Part shown: positions 17,392 to 25,255 of the stretch, piece after piece
How positions within the stretch are numbered: the stretch's first letter is position 1
Layout: each line of letters starts with the position of its first letter
Assembly (NCBI RefSeq): GCF_000426725.1
Contig: NZ_AUFX01000011.1
Coordinates: 124,001-188,000, forward strand
Reading direction: 5' to 3'
DNA length: 64,000 bases
Origin: Sporocytophaga myxococcoides DSM 11118
GTDB lineage: Bacteria > Bacteroidota > Bacteroidia > Cytophagales > Cytophagaceae
Made by a program: the position numbers and the translations under genes
The notes under the pieces: model-generated
The model's database searches: none
What the model saw: the letters and a program-made list of their open reading frames with translations, nothing else
What the model was told of the DNA's origin: nothing

Positions 17392-17906
17392 TTGGTTTAG
17401 TAGGATTGACTTGTAGCGGGAAGACTACAGCACTTAATTATTTTAAAAGTAACAATTGGATAACCATTGATCTTGGCGATATAATACGAGAAACATATTA
17501 TACATCTCAATCAAACGAAAATATTTTTGAATGGACAATTAAAACTCACAACCTTTACGGCAATAGCTGGAGTCTTCTTAAAGCAATTGATAGAATTCGA
17601 ATTCAGGACAATACCAAACTGGTTTTTTCAGGTATTCGATTTGAAGAACAATTAAAAATACTAAGATTAATTGATAAAGATTTTAGTTTAATAAACATTT
17701 TAGCAGAAAAAGAAATGCGGTTCCAAAGATTCAAAAACCGTAATAGAGGAGATTCTGGCGTAAGTAGAGATGACTTTGAAATGAAAGACTTTATTGAACT
17801 GAATAAATACCACATAAAAAGTATTATACCAAAATGTAACTTGGAAATTTTTAATAATGGAAATCTTAAGGATTTTGAAAAAGAATTATTGGGTAAAATT
17901 AAATAA
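17382..17906 (+). CDS. P-loop nucleotide kinase-like protein (UPF0200/AAA-type)
   Basis: 174 residues from the ATG at MQIIGLVGLTCSGKTT. Walker A is GLTCSGKT (residues 8-15); IDLGDIIRE resembles the substrate loop of small-molecule kinases. SGIRFEEQLKILR, then RFQRFKNRNRGDSGVSRDDF (lid region), and NNGNLKDFEKEL near the end recall the UPF0200/archaeal dephospho-CoA-kinase-like group. It overlaps the HIT-GNAT gene by 10 bases and ends the operon. It is unlike CoaE itself in length and motifs. Phosphorylation of a nucleotide or nucleoside is the most likely activity. Confidence 0.78.
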   Translation: MQIIGLVGLTCSGKTTALNYFKSNNWITIDLGDIIRETYYTSQSNENIFEWTIKTHNLYGNSWSLLKAIDRIRIQDNTKLVFSGIRFEEQLKILRLIDKDFSLINILAEKEMRFQRFKNRNRGDSGVSRDDFEMKDFIELNKYHIKSIIPKCNLEIFNNGNLKDFEKELLGKIK

Positions 17907-17914
17907 TTCGCCCT

Positions 17915-18760
17915 CTACCTCTCCTCACAAACCTCCTTCACCAAATCCCTCAGCACCTCTACACGTTTAGCAAGATACTCCAGATCTTCTTTTGCAATTG
18001 TGTAAGTCTTTTGATAACGTGCATCTATATAAGCTCTCTTGAGAAGCTCAAAGCGTGCTTTGCTTTCAGGACTTGTAAAAGGAAAAACTGTTTTAAATCT
18101 TTCATTGATTTGCGCTGCCATCTCTCCTAGCTTTTGTATATCATGGGTCTTGGGTCTGTAGCCTGTAAATACTAAGAGAACAGCAGTATAATATCTTTCA
18201 GTAGCCTGATGAAGTAAAAAAGCTGCTTCTTTAAAATCTGCCTTATTAAAAGCAAAGTTAAAATAATCTAAAAAGTTACTTGCACTTCCAAACCACTGCT
18301 CAAAATCCTCTTTAGCCTGCTTCTTCAGTTGCTGTTCATTCAACACACCCGGCTCTGCCAACTGGAAGTTCTGAGTATCATAAAGCAAAATACCTTCTTT
18401 GAGAATGTCAATAAAGAAATAGCTGTTCTTGCGGATCTCTTTGTTGACGAACTTTATGCCGTGATGTATAAGGCTTACCGGTGTTTGTAACGGAAGCTTC
18501 TTTACAGCTTCATCTGTTTTATACCAGCGGTTGCTGCGTCTTGGGCCGAGCTCTACACGAGAGATAACAAGTATATCAAAATCACTTTTGTATTCATAAG
18601 TAATGCCATCTTCCACATAGCGGTCTTCCACCCACTCATTGCGTGCATAAGATCCGAAAAGAATGATCATCTCCGGTTCAAATGCTTCTACAATAAGATC
18701 TCTTACAGAGGTAAGCTCTCCCTGCTTATGTACAGGAAGAAAGTCTATACTGGTTTTCAA
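17915..18760 (-). CDS. nucleotidyltransferase (MNT)-HEPN fusion protein
   Basis: 281 residues. The N-terminal nucleotidyltransferase domain shows LFGSYARN (residues 34-41) and SDFD (59-62), both catalytic motifs present. The C-terminal HEPN domain spans about 150-275, with LLHQATERYYTAVLLVF and GYRPKTHDIQKL; the R-x3-H spacing is shorter than the classical Rx4-6H RNase motif. MNT and HEPN are usually separate toxin-antitoxin partners in which the MNT AMPylates the HEPN toxin; here they are one chain. It faces the nucleotide operon tail to tail, nine bases from its end. Confidence 0.85.
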   Translation of the reverse strand: MKTSIDFLPVHKQGELTSVRDLIVEAFEPEMIILFGSYARNEWVEDRYVEDGITYEYKSDFDILVISRVELGPRRSNRWYKTDEAVKKLPLQTPVSLIHHGIKFVNKEIRKNSYFFIDILKEGILLYDTQNFQLAEPGVLNEQQLKKQAKEDFEQWFGSASNFLDYFNFAFNKADFKEAAFLLHQATERYYTAVLLVFTGYRPKTHDIQKLGEMAAQINERFKTVFPFTSPESKARFELLKRAYIDARYQKTYTIAKEDLEYLAKRVEVLRDLVKEVCEER

Positions 18761-18864
18761 AGATTGATAATAATTTTACGAAATCGAATATATCAAAAAA
18801 ACATGTACAATGTTCAACAAAAAGGTAGGATTAGATATTTAGCTTACATATCAAAGCAAATGGA

Positions 18865-19000
18865 CCTCATCCCTAACCCTTCTCCTAAAGGAGAAGGGAA
18901 CAGTCCACGAAAATAATATGTGATTTTAAAACAGATATAGCTACTAACATACGCATTAAAGTCCCTCTCCTTCAGGAGAGGGATTTAGGGTGAGGTGCTT
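18865..19000. repeat. inverted pair of CCCTCTCC/GGAGAGGG hairpins
   Basis: Two hairpins lie in opposite orientation. The first (18877-18898) has perfect 10-bp arms CCCTTCTCCT / AGGAGAAGGG and is preceded by CCTCATCCCTAA. The second (18963-18982) has 8-bp arms CCCTCTCC / GGAGAGGG and is followed by TTTAGGGTGAGG, the reverse complement of the first flank. Such sequences are widespread short interspersed repeats in bacteria. The rest of the 18761-19266 gap shows only a small GTGGTA-GCAA-TACCAC hairpin at 19107-19122. Confidence 0.75.
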
Positions 19001-19266
19001 AATTGAAGGTCTTTCCAGGAACAACGGCAACTAACAACAAAAAGATAAAGATCTATATATGACACAATTGCAAGTATTTTTCTTATCTTTATTGCGCCAA
19101 CAGAACGTGGTAGCAATACCACACTATTTATTTTTATTTAAGACTTTAGTGGTATTGAAATAGTACTACAGCATTAACTTATTGCCTGAGGATCCTGGTA
19201 TCAGTAATGGCCAGGGGCACGAACTGCGTTCTGTTGGCAATCCTCGGGCAAACCATTTTTATACAA

Positions 19267-19572
19267 ATGCCAGCAGAACCAATCAACCAGGTTATCCCGC
19301 AAGGCGGTGATATGCCCAAACGCCGGAAGATCAAGCTTCCGGAGAATTCAAAAATTAACAAAAATATCATTGATGAACTCGACGTCTTTTTAGAGGTCGT
19401 ACCGGCAAAGAGACTCAGCCAAAGTCTGAGAGACATGTTTCTTTTATGTCTCAGTATGGACCGTGATGTTATGCTCGGATGGCCGTTTGAAAAAATGCCT
19501 GAAGATCTTTTCTTCTTGCTGCAATTCTTAGATGCAGCATCAGAAGAGCTTTCCGAAGCTAAAGCTGCATAG
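19267..19572 (+). CDS. small hypothetical protein
   Basis: 101 residues if started at MPAEPINQVIPQGG; an ATG at 19207 gives a less protein-like extension and one at 19312 (MPKRRKIKLPE) is equally possible. The sequence is basic at first, then helical and acidic (LDVFLEVVPAKRLSQSLRDM, FLLQFLDAASEELSEA). No signal peptide or known domain. It lies upstream of another small same-strand gene. Function unknown. Confidence 0.6.
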   Translation: MPAEPINQVIPQGGDMPKRRKIKLPENSKINKNIIDELDVFLEVVPAKRLSQSLRDMFLLCLSMDRDVMLGWPFEKMPEDLFFLLQFLDAASEELSEAKAA

Positions 19573-19845
19573 CGAATATGAATAGCCGGATGAGAGATTG
19601 TCCGGCTTTGTTTTTATATGCAAAAGATGATTTATTTAAAAAATCATCGATGAGTTTAGACCTTTACAAATGAGTTCCAGAATATTTATCTTTACTACTT
19701 GCCTAATATTCAAAAACTTACTATACTCGCATCATCAACCAGCAAGATCGCTATCAGAATTTTTAGTCAACTATTCTTGCTGCTTCCTTTTTGCTTTCAA
19801 TTGAAAGAATAAAAATAATTTTCAACCTAAAAACACATTTTTAAA

Positions 19846-20322
19846 ATGGAAAGAAATGTTAGTGCCGTTGTCACTGCTGAAGATCTTCAGAATGTTATTG
19901 GCCATCTGCAAGCAATAGAAAGCTTGTTACCCTTTTTAATTTCTTTAAGCATTGAAGAAAGGCAATCTCTTACCAAGCTCGGACCTAAAAGCGTAGACTT
20001 TGTGGGTGATGCAAATGAAACAGTAAAAACCTTCCCTTTTATCATGCCTCCTACATTTGATAAATCAGAATTCGGAAGGGACTCCGATCTTACAAAAATA
20101 CTTATTACGATTAAGATGGGGGTCGATTCTTTGCAGCAAAAGCTGGATGATACTTTAATGGAAGTAGGCAGCGAAGCCATGACCAGCGCACTTGAAGTAT
20201 ATGCACAGGTGCAACTTCAAAAGGACAGTGTGCCAGGTTTGAGATCTGCTTATGAAAAACTAAAAGCAAGGTTTGTAAGAAGCAAACAGAAAAAAGATAA
20301 AGACTCTATAGTCGCAGGTTAA
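19846..20322 (+). CDS. hypothetical helical protein
   Basis: 158 residues, soluble, mostly helical by composition, with a Lys-rich C-terminus (RSKQKKDKDS). The central part has FPFIMPPTFDKSEFGRDSDL followed by a long amphipathic helix (TKILITIKMGVDSLQQKLDD). I recognise no family. A strong terminator follows 20 bases after the stop, which supports it as a genuine transcription unit. Confidence 0.75.
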   Translation: MERNVSAVVTAEDLQNVIGHLQAIESLLPFLISLSIEERQSLTKLGPKSVDFVGDANETVKTFPFIMPPTFDKSEFGRDSDLTKILITIKMGVDSLQQKLDDTLMEVGSEAMTSALEVYAQVQLQKDSVPGLRSAYEKLKARFVRSKQKKDKDSIVAG

Positions 20323-20343
20323 TTTTCTGAAACACCAAAACTA

Positions 20344-20375
20344 AAAGGCTGCCTTTCGTATTGAAGGCAGCCTTT
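20344..20375. terminator. terminator after the 158-residue gene
   Basis: A perfect 12-bp stem AAAGGCTGCCTT / AAGGCAGCCTTT with an 8-base loop, followed by TTTT. The same AAAAGGCTGCCTTC core recurs in the terminator at 56030-56074. Confidence 0.9.
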
Positions 20376-20461
20376 TTTTATTCCTATTGTCCCAGCTCTT
20401 TTTCTTAAAATAAGGAGTTTTCAACTATAAAACTTTAAATGAAAACTCCTGAACTTAAGCT

Positions 20462-20853
20462 TCCGAGCTTTTTGGTCAAATCTCCGAGGTATAAAGCTCG
20501 AATGACCGAGCTTTTTGCTTAAAACTCCGAGTTCGAAACTCAAATGTCCGAGCTTGTTGCTCTAAGCTCCGAGGTATAAAGCTCAAATGTCCGAGCTTTT
20601 TACTGAAAACTCCGAGCTCTGAAGTCAAATTTCCGAGCCTGAGAGGTCAAACCTCCGAGCTTTTTGCTCAAATCTCCGAGGTTCGAGGTCAAACGACCGA
20701 GGTTTTTACTTAAATCCCCGAGCTTCTGAGGTGAAATGACCGAGGTTTTTATTCAAAACTCCGAGGTCTGAGGTCAAATGACCGAGCTTTTTTAGCTCAA
20801 ATCTCCGAGTTCTGAAGTCAAACCTCTGAGCTTTTAGCTCAAACCTCCGAAGT
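20462..20853. repeat. array of about 19 degenerate 21-22 bp CCGAG repeats
   Basis: The sequence TCCGAG (or a one-base variant) recurs about every 20-23 bases nineteen times. Units alternate between a T-rich type (CCGAGCTTTTTGCTCAAATC) and a purine-rich type (TCCGAGGTCTGAGGTCAAAT). The true period is therefore a 42-43 bp dimer, broken once near 20640. No long reading frame runs through it on either strand. Weaker relatives extend upstream to about 20413. It fills most of the 20323-20972 gap. Confidence 0.9.
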
Positions 20854-20913
20854 CCCTCTCAACAAATCAATGTCCTTATAATGAGTACATAAAAGTTCTG
20901 ATCTATTGAACTA

Positions 20914-20945
20914 TTTGAAGCATCTTTGATAATTAAATAAATTTG
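20914..20945 (+). promoter_or_regulatory. Bacteroidota-type promoter (TTTG-N20-TAAATTTG)
   Basis: TTTG at 20914-20917 and TAAATTTG at 20938-20945 are separated by 20 bases, matching the -33/-7 consensus for Bacteroidota primary promoters. The predicted start of transcription lies about 20 bases before the ATG at 20973. Confidence 0.55.
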
Positions 20946-20972
20946 ATATTTGTAATAAAAAATAAGACACCT

Positions 20973-21365
20973 ATGAAGTATTTACTATCCATTTTATTAT
21001 TAGTTTTTACTATAAGTTTTTCCAGTGCCCAGAACTTTAATAAAGATTCTTTGACAGGCAGTTGGTCAGTTATACACGTAACCGAATCCAATGACAACTT
21101 ACCAGATGAAATCAAACCGATGATAGAAAAAATGAAAACGGGATTTATGAATTCTAAATTCAATTTTAAATCTGACAGTACGTTTGCTATTACTTTTCAA
21201 AAAGTGACTCCATTTACGAATGACCTTAAGAAAGTCCTGAACAATAAAGAATGGAAATACAATGATAATAAAAAGTTAATTTCCATTGGTTTAAAGTACA
21301 ACAACTATAATAATATGCGTATGTACGTAAAAAAAACAGAAAGGAAAAGTATTTTTTACATTTAA
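20973..21365 (+). CDS. secreted lipocalin-like small protein, probably frameshifted
   Basis: 130 residues from MKYLLSILLLVFTISFSSAQ, a clear Sec signal peptide. SLTGSWSVIHVTESND and KFNFKSDSTFAITF suggest a lipocalin-like beta-barrel of the kind common in Bacteroidota. The frame stops at 21365 after TERKSIFYI. Dropping one A from the A8 run at 21329-21336 keeps the frame open to a TGA at 21400-21402 and yields a more natural ending (GKVFFTFNDTPLILEMKKD). It is therefore either a frameshifted gene, a phase-variable end or a sequencing error. Confidence 0.7.
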   Translation: MKYLLSILLLVFTISFSSAQNFNKDSLTGSWSVIHVTESNDNLPDEIKPMIEKMKTGFMNSKFNFKSDSTFAITFQKVTPFTNDLKKVLNNKEWKYNDNKKLISIGLKYNNYNNMRMYVKKTERKSIFYI

Positions 21366-21473
21366 TGACACTCCGCTTATTTTAGAAATGAAAAAAGATT
21401 GACCTTCGATAATTTTATGAGAAGAAAATTAATGAGAGTCCAGAATGAGTCTACATCACAAAAAACTTAATGA

Positions 21474-22061
21474 ATGAATAGCAACATAGAAATAACAGCT
21501 AATAAAAAATCAATTATACTACAAACTATCATTCTATGTAAAGCATTGCTTATCGCGGGATTATTTGTAATCATTCAAAAAATATCATACGTAACTGGTA
21601 TTACATTTTTCTCTCTTTCTTTAATATCAATATATTTGATATATTCAAAAACCTTTAATCTCTCAATAACAAATCACTTAGTTAAAGTTTACGGGGCTTT
21701 TAGCAAGAAAATTATTATTGAAAATTTTCTTGCTAAGGATATTGTTATAAAAAGCTTTTGGACAAAACAAGAAGTTAAAAAACTAGCCCAAAAGAATGGA
21801 ACGTCCCGATATGAAGCTAATTATCCTAGGGTAATTTTTCTAATCGGCAATCAAAAATTCGAATTTAGAAATATAACTCATCAAAATTTTGAACATCTAA
21901 TAGATTACTCTCAGAATAACTTAAGTGAAGCCATTGATATATACATTAAAAGAGAACGCCAAAACGAGAAGAATACAGACGTTAAAAGGGTATTCTTAGT
22001 ACTTGGGTTATTATTACTTTTCTTTGTTTTACTTACCCTAGAACAAAAATATTTTTTGTAA
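21474..22061 (+). CDS. membrane protein of unknown function (PH-like middle part)
   Basis: 195 residues. Two hydrophobic segments (about 18-38 and 42-60) are followed by a soluble stretch of about 110 residues (FNLSITNHLVKVYGAFSKKI through FEFRNITHQNFEHLIDYSQ) resembling bacterial PH-type membrane proteins. A C-terminal helix follows (VFLVLGLLLLFFVLLTL). It is A+T-rich. A palindromic repeat begins at the last base of its stop codon. Function unknown. Confidence 0.65.
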   Translation: MNSNIEITANKKSIILQTIILCKALLIAGLFVIIQKISYVTGITFFSLSLISIYLIYSKTFNLSITNHLVKVYGAFSKKIIIENFLAKDIVIKSFWTKQEVKKLAQKNGTSRYEANYPRVIFLIGNQKFEFRNITHQNFEHLIDYSQNNLSEAIDIYIKRERQNEKNTDVKRVFLVLGLLLLFFVLLTLEQKYFL

Positions 22062-22085
22062 AGGCACCACGCATGGCGCCTCTAA
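22061..22085. repeat. GAGACGCC/GGCGTCTC palindromic repeat, copy 3 (degenerate)
   Basis: AAGGCACCACGCATGGCGCC followed by TCTAA keeps the GCATGGCGCCTCT right arm while the left arm is decayed. It begins at the stop codon of the membrane-protein gene. Confidence 0.65.
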
Positions 22086-22116
22086 GAACTTTAACACAGA
22101 TCTATTATCCGACCAT

Positions 22117-23112
22117 TTAATCATCCGACAGTATCAATAAATTATCCAGATTCATTCTCACATATTCTTCAGGCGAAGATGAGACGAGTGTGTACTGTAC
22201 TCTCAGAATTTTTCTTGAAGCTTTTCCATCTGTTGCTTTAGTTCCACTGATCTCTCCACTGCTAGTATTCGTAGCACTGGTAGATCTCATATCTGAATAT
22301 CTTATTGCTATTTGTTTCCAACCTTTAAAATCCAAGGGAAACATATAATTATAATAATTGGTAATATCTCTGTTGTTGCTTTTAAACTCTGAACTTTGCG
22401 CAACCAAAAGATTAAAATGTGCATTGGGATTTCCTTCCCCATATACATAAAAGAAAAACCATGTTTTATCCGGTGCAGATTTCGGGGAATCATCATAGGA
22501 TTGATAAAATTCATCCTTTAAGCTTCTCACCAAACCACAAACAAATCCATCTCTTGTTTCATCCCTTCCTTCCATGAAGATGGAAGCCTTGCCTTGTGCA
22601 AAAACCTTTCTGTCAATATCTGCTTTGACTACTTCGTTTCCATCTAACGGTGAAATCCATAGCGGTTGTTGAAACTCAAAAGATTCACAGGGGCTTACTG
22701 TAAAGCAATGCCTTTTTACGAAAGATTTTATCTTCTTCAACTGCAAGGTGTCTGATATAAAGACATTGGTACCTGGGAAGGTTAAACCCACAATAACCTT
22801 TTCTTCCTGATTGAGATGAACAGTTTTTTCAGAAACAATTTGGGAAAGATTTTTAAGATCATTGGGGCCGCCTGTAATGACTATGCTATCAGAACTATTC
22901 CTGATTTTGAATATCCAATCTACCGTCTGGATAGATGGTTCTGATTGTAAAGGAAAATTATTCTGTGCTTTTTCCACCTCACCTGAATCCTGAGGAACTA
23001 CAAATGTAGTTGTTTCTGCTACTACTACTGCTGTGGATGCCTTACTATAAGTGGATTCAATAAATAATAAGAAAGATGATAAAGCAATTAAAAAACCAGA
23101 TTTGAAAGTCAT
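22117..23112 (-). CDS. exported protein of unknown function
   Basis: About 331 residues from MTFKSGFLIALSSFLLFIES, a Sec-type signal sequence; a longer start is open but would bury the signal. The mature protein has no T9SS tail and no lipobox. Recognisable only as mixed alpha/beta: KIRNSSDSIVITGGPNDLKN, RHCFTVSPCESFEF (a Cys pair) and NAHFNLLVAQSSEF. It stands alone between repeats. Function unknown. Confidence 0.7.
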   Translation of the reverse strand: MTFKSGFLIALSSFLLFIESTYSKASTAVVVAETTTFVVPQDSGEVEKAQNNFPLQSEPSIQTVDWIFKIRNSSDSIVITGGPNDLKNLSQIVSEKTVHLNQEEKVIVGLTFPGTNVFISDTLQLKKIKSFVKRHCFTVSPCESFEFQQPLWISPLDGNEVVKADIDRKVFAQGKASIFMEGRDETRDGFVCGLVRSLKDEFYQSYDDSPKSAPDKTWFFFYVYGEGNPNAHFNLLVAQSSEFKSNNRDITNYYNYMFPLDFKGWKQIAIRYSDMRSTSATNTSSGEISGTKATDGKASRKILRVQYTLVSSSPEEYVRMNLDNLLILSDD

Positions 23113-23482
23113 TGATTTACTAAAACTTAAATGAAATATTAAAATTATTTTTTGATATAATTCGTTGAATTTTGAGCAGCATAGCATAATTCAATAATCA
23201 GAAAGGTCAATAAAAACCGAGCTGGTAACCTCCCTTTGGGTTATTTAATAGTTTAATACTTCAAAAAAAAACATTTATTATAAATGTACATTTTTTTTTA
23301 CTTTTTGACAAATAAACATTAACCCATCTATTTATTTAAACAAGTATGCTCAGGTTACGTAAAATATGCTGGCATGTTTTGACTTCGAATCTAGCTATAT
23401 CTAAAAAAATCTTAAGGTTACTTATAGCAGTTTATATATTGAATACTCTCAAAAAGATTTATCTTTTTAAGAGAGTGCAATT
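23113..23482. other. A+T-rich intergenic region, nothing recognised
   Basis: About 370 bases between the exported-protein start and the next small reading frame. GGTAACCTCCCTTTGGGTTA near 23225 is a small imperfect dyad. No coding sequence, RNA gene or convincing promoter was seen. Confidence 0.4.
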
Positions 23483-23617
23483 ATGAATAAACCATTACAT
23501 TTTACCTTATACAGCAACGAATTTAGGGGAAGTATCAACCCCGGGCAATTCTGGAGAATCCCAAGGCAAACCCCAAACGGATTGATGGAGGACCATTTAT
23601 GGTATAAGGCTTATTGA
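23483..23617 (+). CDS. possible 44-residue small protein
   Basis: An ATG opens MNKPLHFTLYSNEFRGSINP and continues for 44 residues to a TGA, with a composition that looks like protein (RIPRQTPNGLMEDHLWYKAY at the end). Both neighbours are convergent or far away. There is no clear ribosome-binding site. I recognise no family, so it is offered as a candidate only. Confidence 0.3.
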   Translation: MNKPLHFTLYSNEFRGSINPGQFWRIPRQTPNGLMEDHLWYKAY

Positions 23618-23622
23618 TGCAT

Positions 23623-23808
23623 TTATAAAAACAGTTGCTTAAAAATTATGTCATTCAAAGATTCCGTTACTTCTTTTTTTTCTTCATACTGTTGTTCAAC
23701 ACGGCCTTGATGTTCATATTTAGGCAATACCTCCTGCCTGATCACCTGTTGAAAGATATTGCTATCTGTAGCTTTCTGGCATTGTGAAAGCTTTATTATG
23801 TTATCCAT
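23623..23808 (-). CDS. possible 61-residue small protein
   Basis: The start is taken at MDNIIKLSQCQKATDSNIFQ, since the residues before it look like untranslated leader; a longer form would begin at 23853. The middle is charged and helical (VLPKYEHQGRVEQQYEEKKE). There is no membrane segment. Unknown; convergent with the 44-residue frame. Confidence 0.4.
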   Translation of the reverse strand: MDNIIKLSQCQKATDSNIFQQVIRQEVLPKYEHQGRVEQQYEEKKEVTESLNDIIFKQLFL

Positions 23809-23995
23809 AAAAATGTTTATAATTCTATTTATTAAAGAAAGACACATACGCATGTATGCCTTTTTTAGTTGAAGACAGTTGAAAATATTTTATTTTTTAT
23901 TTTTTTAAAATATTTCTCACACAAGTTCCAATTCATTCATACATCTAAAACGATATGTTGCTTTGAATAATAGACGCGCTGGCTTTCGAAAACTA

Positions 23996-24025
23996 AAAGC
24001 CTGAAAACGAATATTTTCAGGCTTT
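23996..24025 (-). terminator. terminator after the AAA ATPase gene
   Basis: A perfect 12-bp stem AAAGCCTGAAAA / TTTTCAGGCTTT with a 6-base loop, 13 bases beyond the stop on the - strand, followed by TAGTTTTCG. Confidence 0.85.
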
Positions 24026-24037
24026 CAAACTTAAATC

Positions 24038-25255
24038 TTAAGCTACTATTTTATTTCTTCCAAAGCCAATCGATGCTTGAGTAGTACAAGCAAACTCCTT
24101 TTGATCCTGGTTATAAATCTCACTTACAGTCATGCTTTGAGTTACGATTTTTGAAAAGCCCAAAGAATCTGAAAGCTGCTGTGCCTTATCGACAGTGAGC
24201 TTTTGAAATTCATACTTTGCAATAAGTCTACCTTTTCTCATCAGCGCTTTATCTATTTTAGATATATCAGTATTAAAAGAGCATACCACCTGAATATTCA
24301 GGCAATCGGACAAAAGTCCATCACACAGATTTAGAAGATTAGAGATAGCACCATTAGATCCGCCCGACCTTTCCATGATAACGTTTTCAGCATCTTCTAT
24401 AACAAGTACAGATTCTGAATAATATGATAGAAAAGAAAGAAATCCAGGACTTCCTATTTCATATACAAGATCCGGAGGCAAATAGATCATTCTCTTATTT
24501 ATACTTGAGATCAAGTGCCTTATGTAGTTCGTCTTTCCTGTGCCAGGAAGCCCATGCAACAGAACAATACCTTTATCCTTCGGTTTGTTCAATCTTTCTT
24601 TTATAATCTTATCTATTTCTATAAAATCATCATTATAGTTTAACCCAAGATCAAGATTGGTATTCGGTATTTCAAACGAAGAAAGAGAAAGTGTGTCATC
24701 TTTACAGATCAGGTTAATCTCTGATTTTATCTCTTCTTTGATAATATAGCTTTTAACAAGCTCTTCCACTTCCCTTCTAAAACCAGAATCTGTTTTATAT
24801 GAATATAAAACTTCAACAAGTTTAGCACCCGGATAACATCCCCAGTTTGAATTGAAAAAGATCATACAATGATTTCCAATATCAAACAATACATAACTGT
24901 GCCATACCTTATTCTTTTCCTGATCAAACGACTGCGACTTGATAATTCTATCTTCTGAAAGTGCATACTTTTCAATAAGGCAATTGTATAATTTATTTTT
25001 GTCAACATTCTTTATTCCCATTCTGCTAGGAATAGCATTAAAGGTTAAATAATAATATATGTAAGGCTGAATAAAAGCAGCCTTATCATACATATCGATA
25101 TAAATTGATTTACCATCCATAATTTTAATTTTAACATTAATTAAATCTCTTATTGCATTCTTAAGCACTTGCAATAATTCAATAGAGCATGTACAACCCA
25201 CTGAATTCAAACCCTTATTATTATCAGGAGATGAAGCATTATATTCTATCTTCAT
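24038..25255 (-). CDS. AAA ATPase paired with a coiled-coil protein
   Basis: About 405 residues from MKIEYNASSPDNN. The first 200 residues form an unrecognised domain with VWHSYVLFDIGNHCMIFF. The C-terminal half is a single AAA module: Walker A GLPGTGKTN (about residues 232-240), Walker B VLVIEDAEN, sensor 1 VVCSFNTD and the ALMRKGRL arginine motif. The AAA part resembles BCS1-like or spastin-like single-ring ATPases. It overlaps the upstream gene by 17 bases, so the two proteins very likely act together. The function is not known to me. Confidence 0.8.
   Translation of the reverse strand: MKIEYNASSPDNNKGLNSVGCTCSIELLQVLKNAIRDLINVKIKIMDGKSIYIDMYDKAAFIQPYIYYYLTFNAIPSRMGIKNVDKNKLYNCLIEKYALSEDRIIKSQSFDQEKNKVWHSYVLFDIGNHCMIFFNSNWGCYPGAKLVEVLYSYKTDSGFRREVEELVKSYIIKEEIKSEINLICKDDTLSLSSFEIPNTNLDLGLNYNDDFIEIDKIIKERLNKPKDKGIVLLHGLPGTGKTNYIRHLISSINKRMIYLPPDLVYEIGSPGFLSFLSYYSESVLVIEDAENVIMERSGGSNGAISNLLNLCDGLLSDCLNIQVVCSFNTDISKIDKALMRKGRLIAKYEFQKLTVDKAQQLSDSLGFSKIVTQSMTVSEIYNQDQKEFACTTQASIGFGRNKIVA

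Noticed and set aside
17382-17906. Dephospho-CoA kinase (coaE)
   Set aside because: Walker A and lid motifs fit better to the UPF0200-like group, and the operon context is nucleotide enzymes rather than CoA synthesis. Kept as a generic nucleotide kinase.
20462-20853. CRISPR array
   Set aside because: Units are 21-22 bases, degenerate and directly adjacent, with no unique spacers and no cas genes nearby.
24424-24606. 60-residue + strand frame opposite the AAA ATPase
   Set aside because: It lies wholly across the Walker A and B region of a convincing gene.
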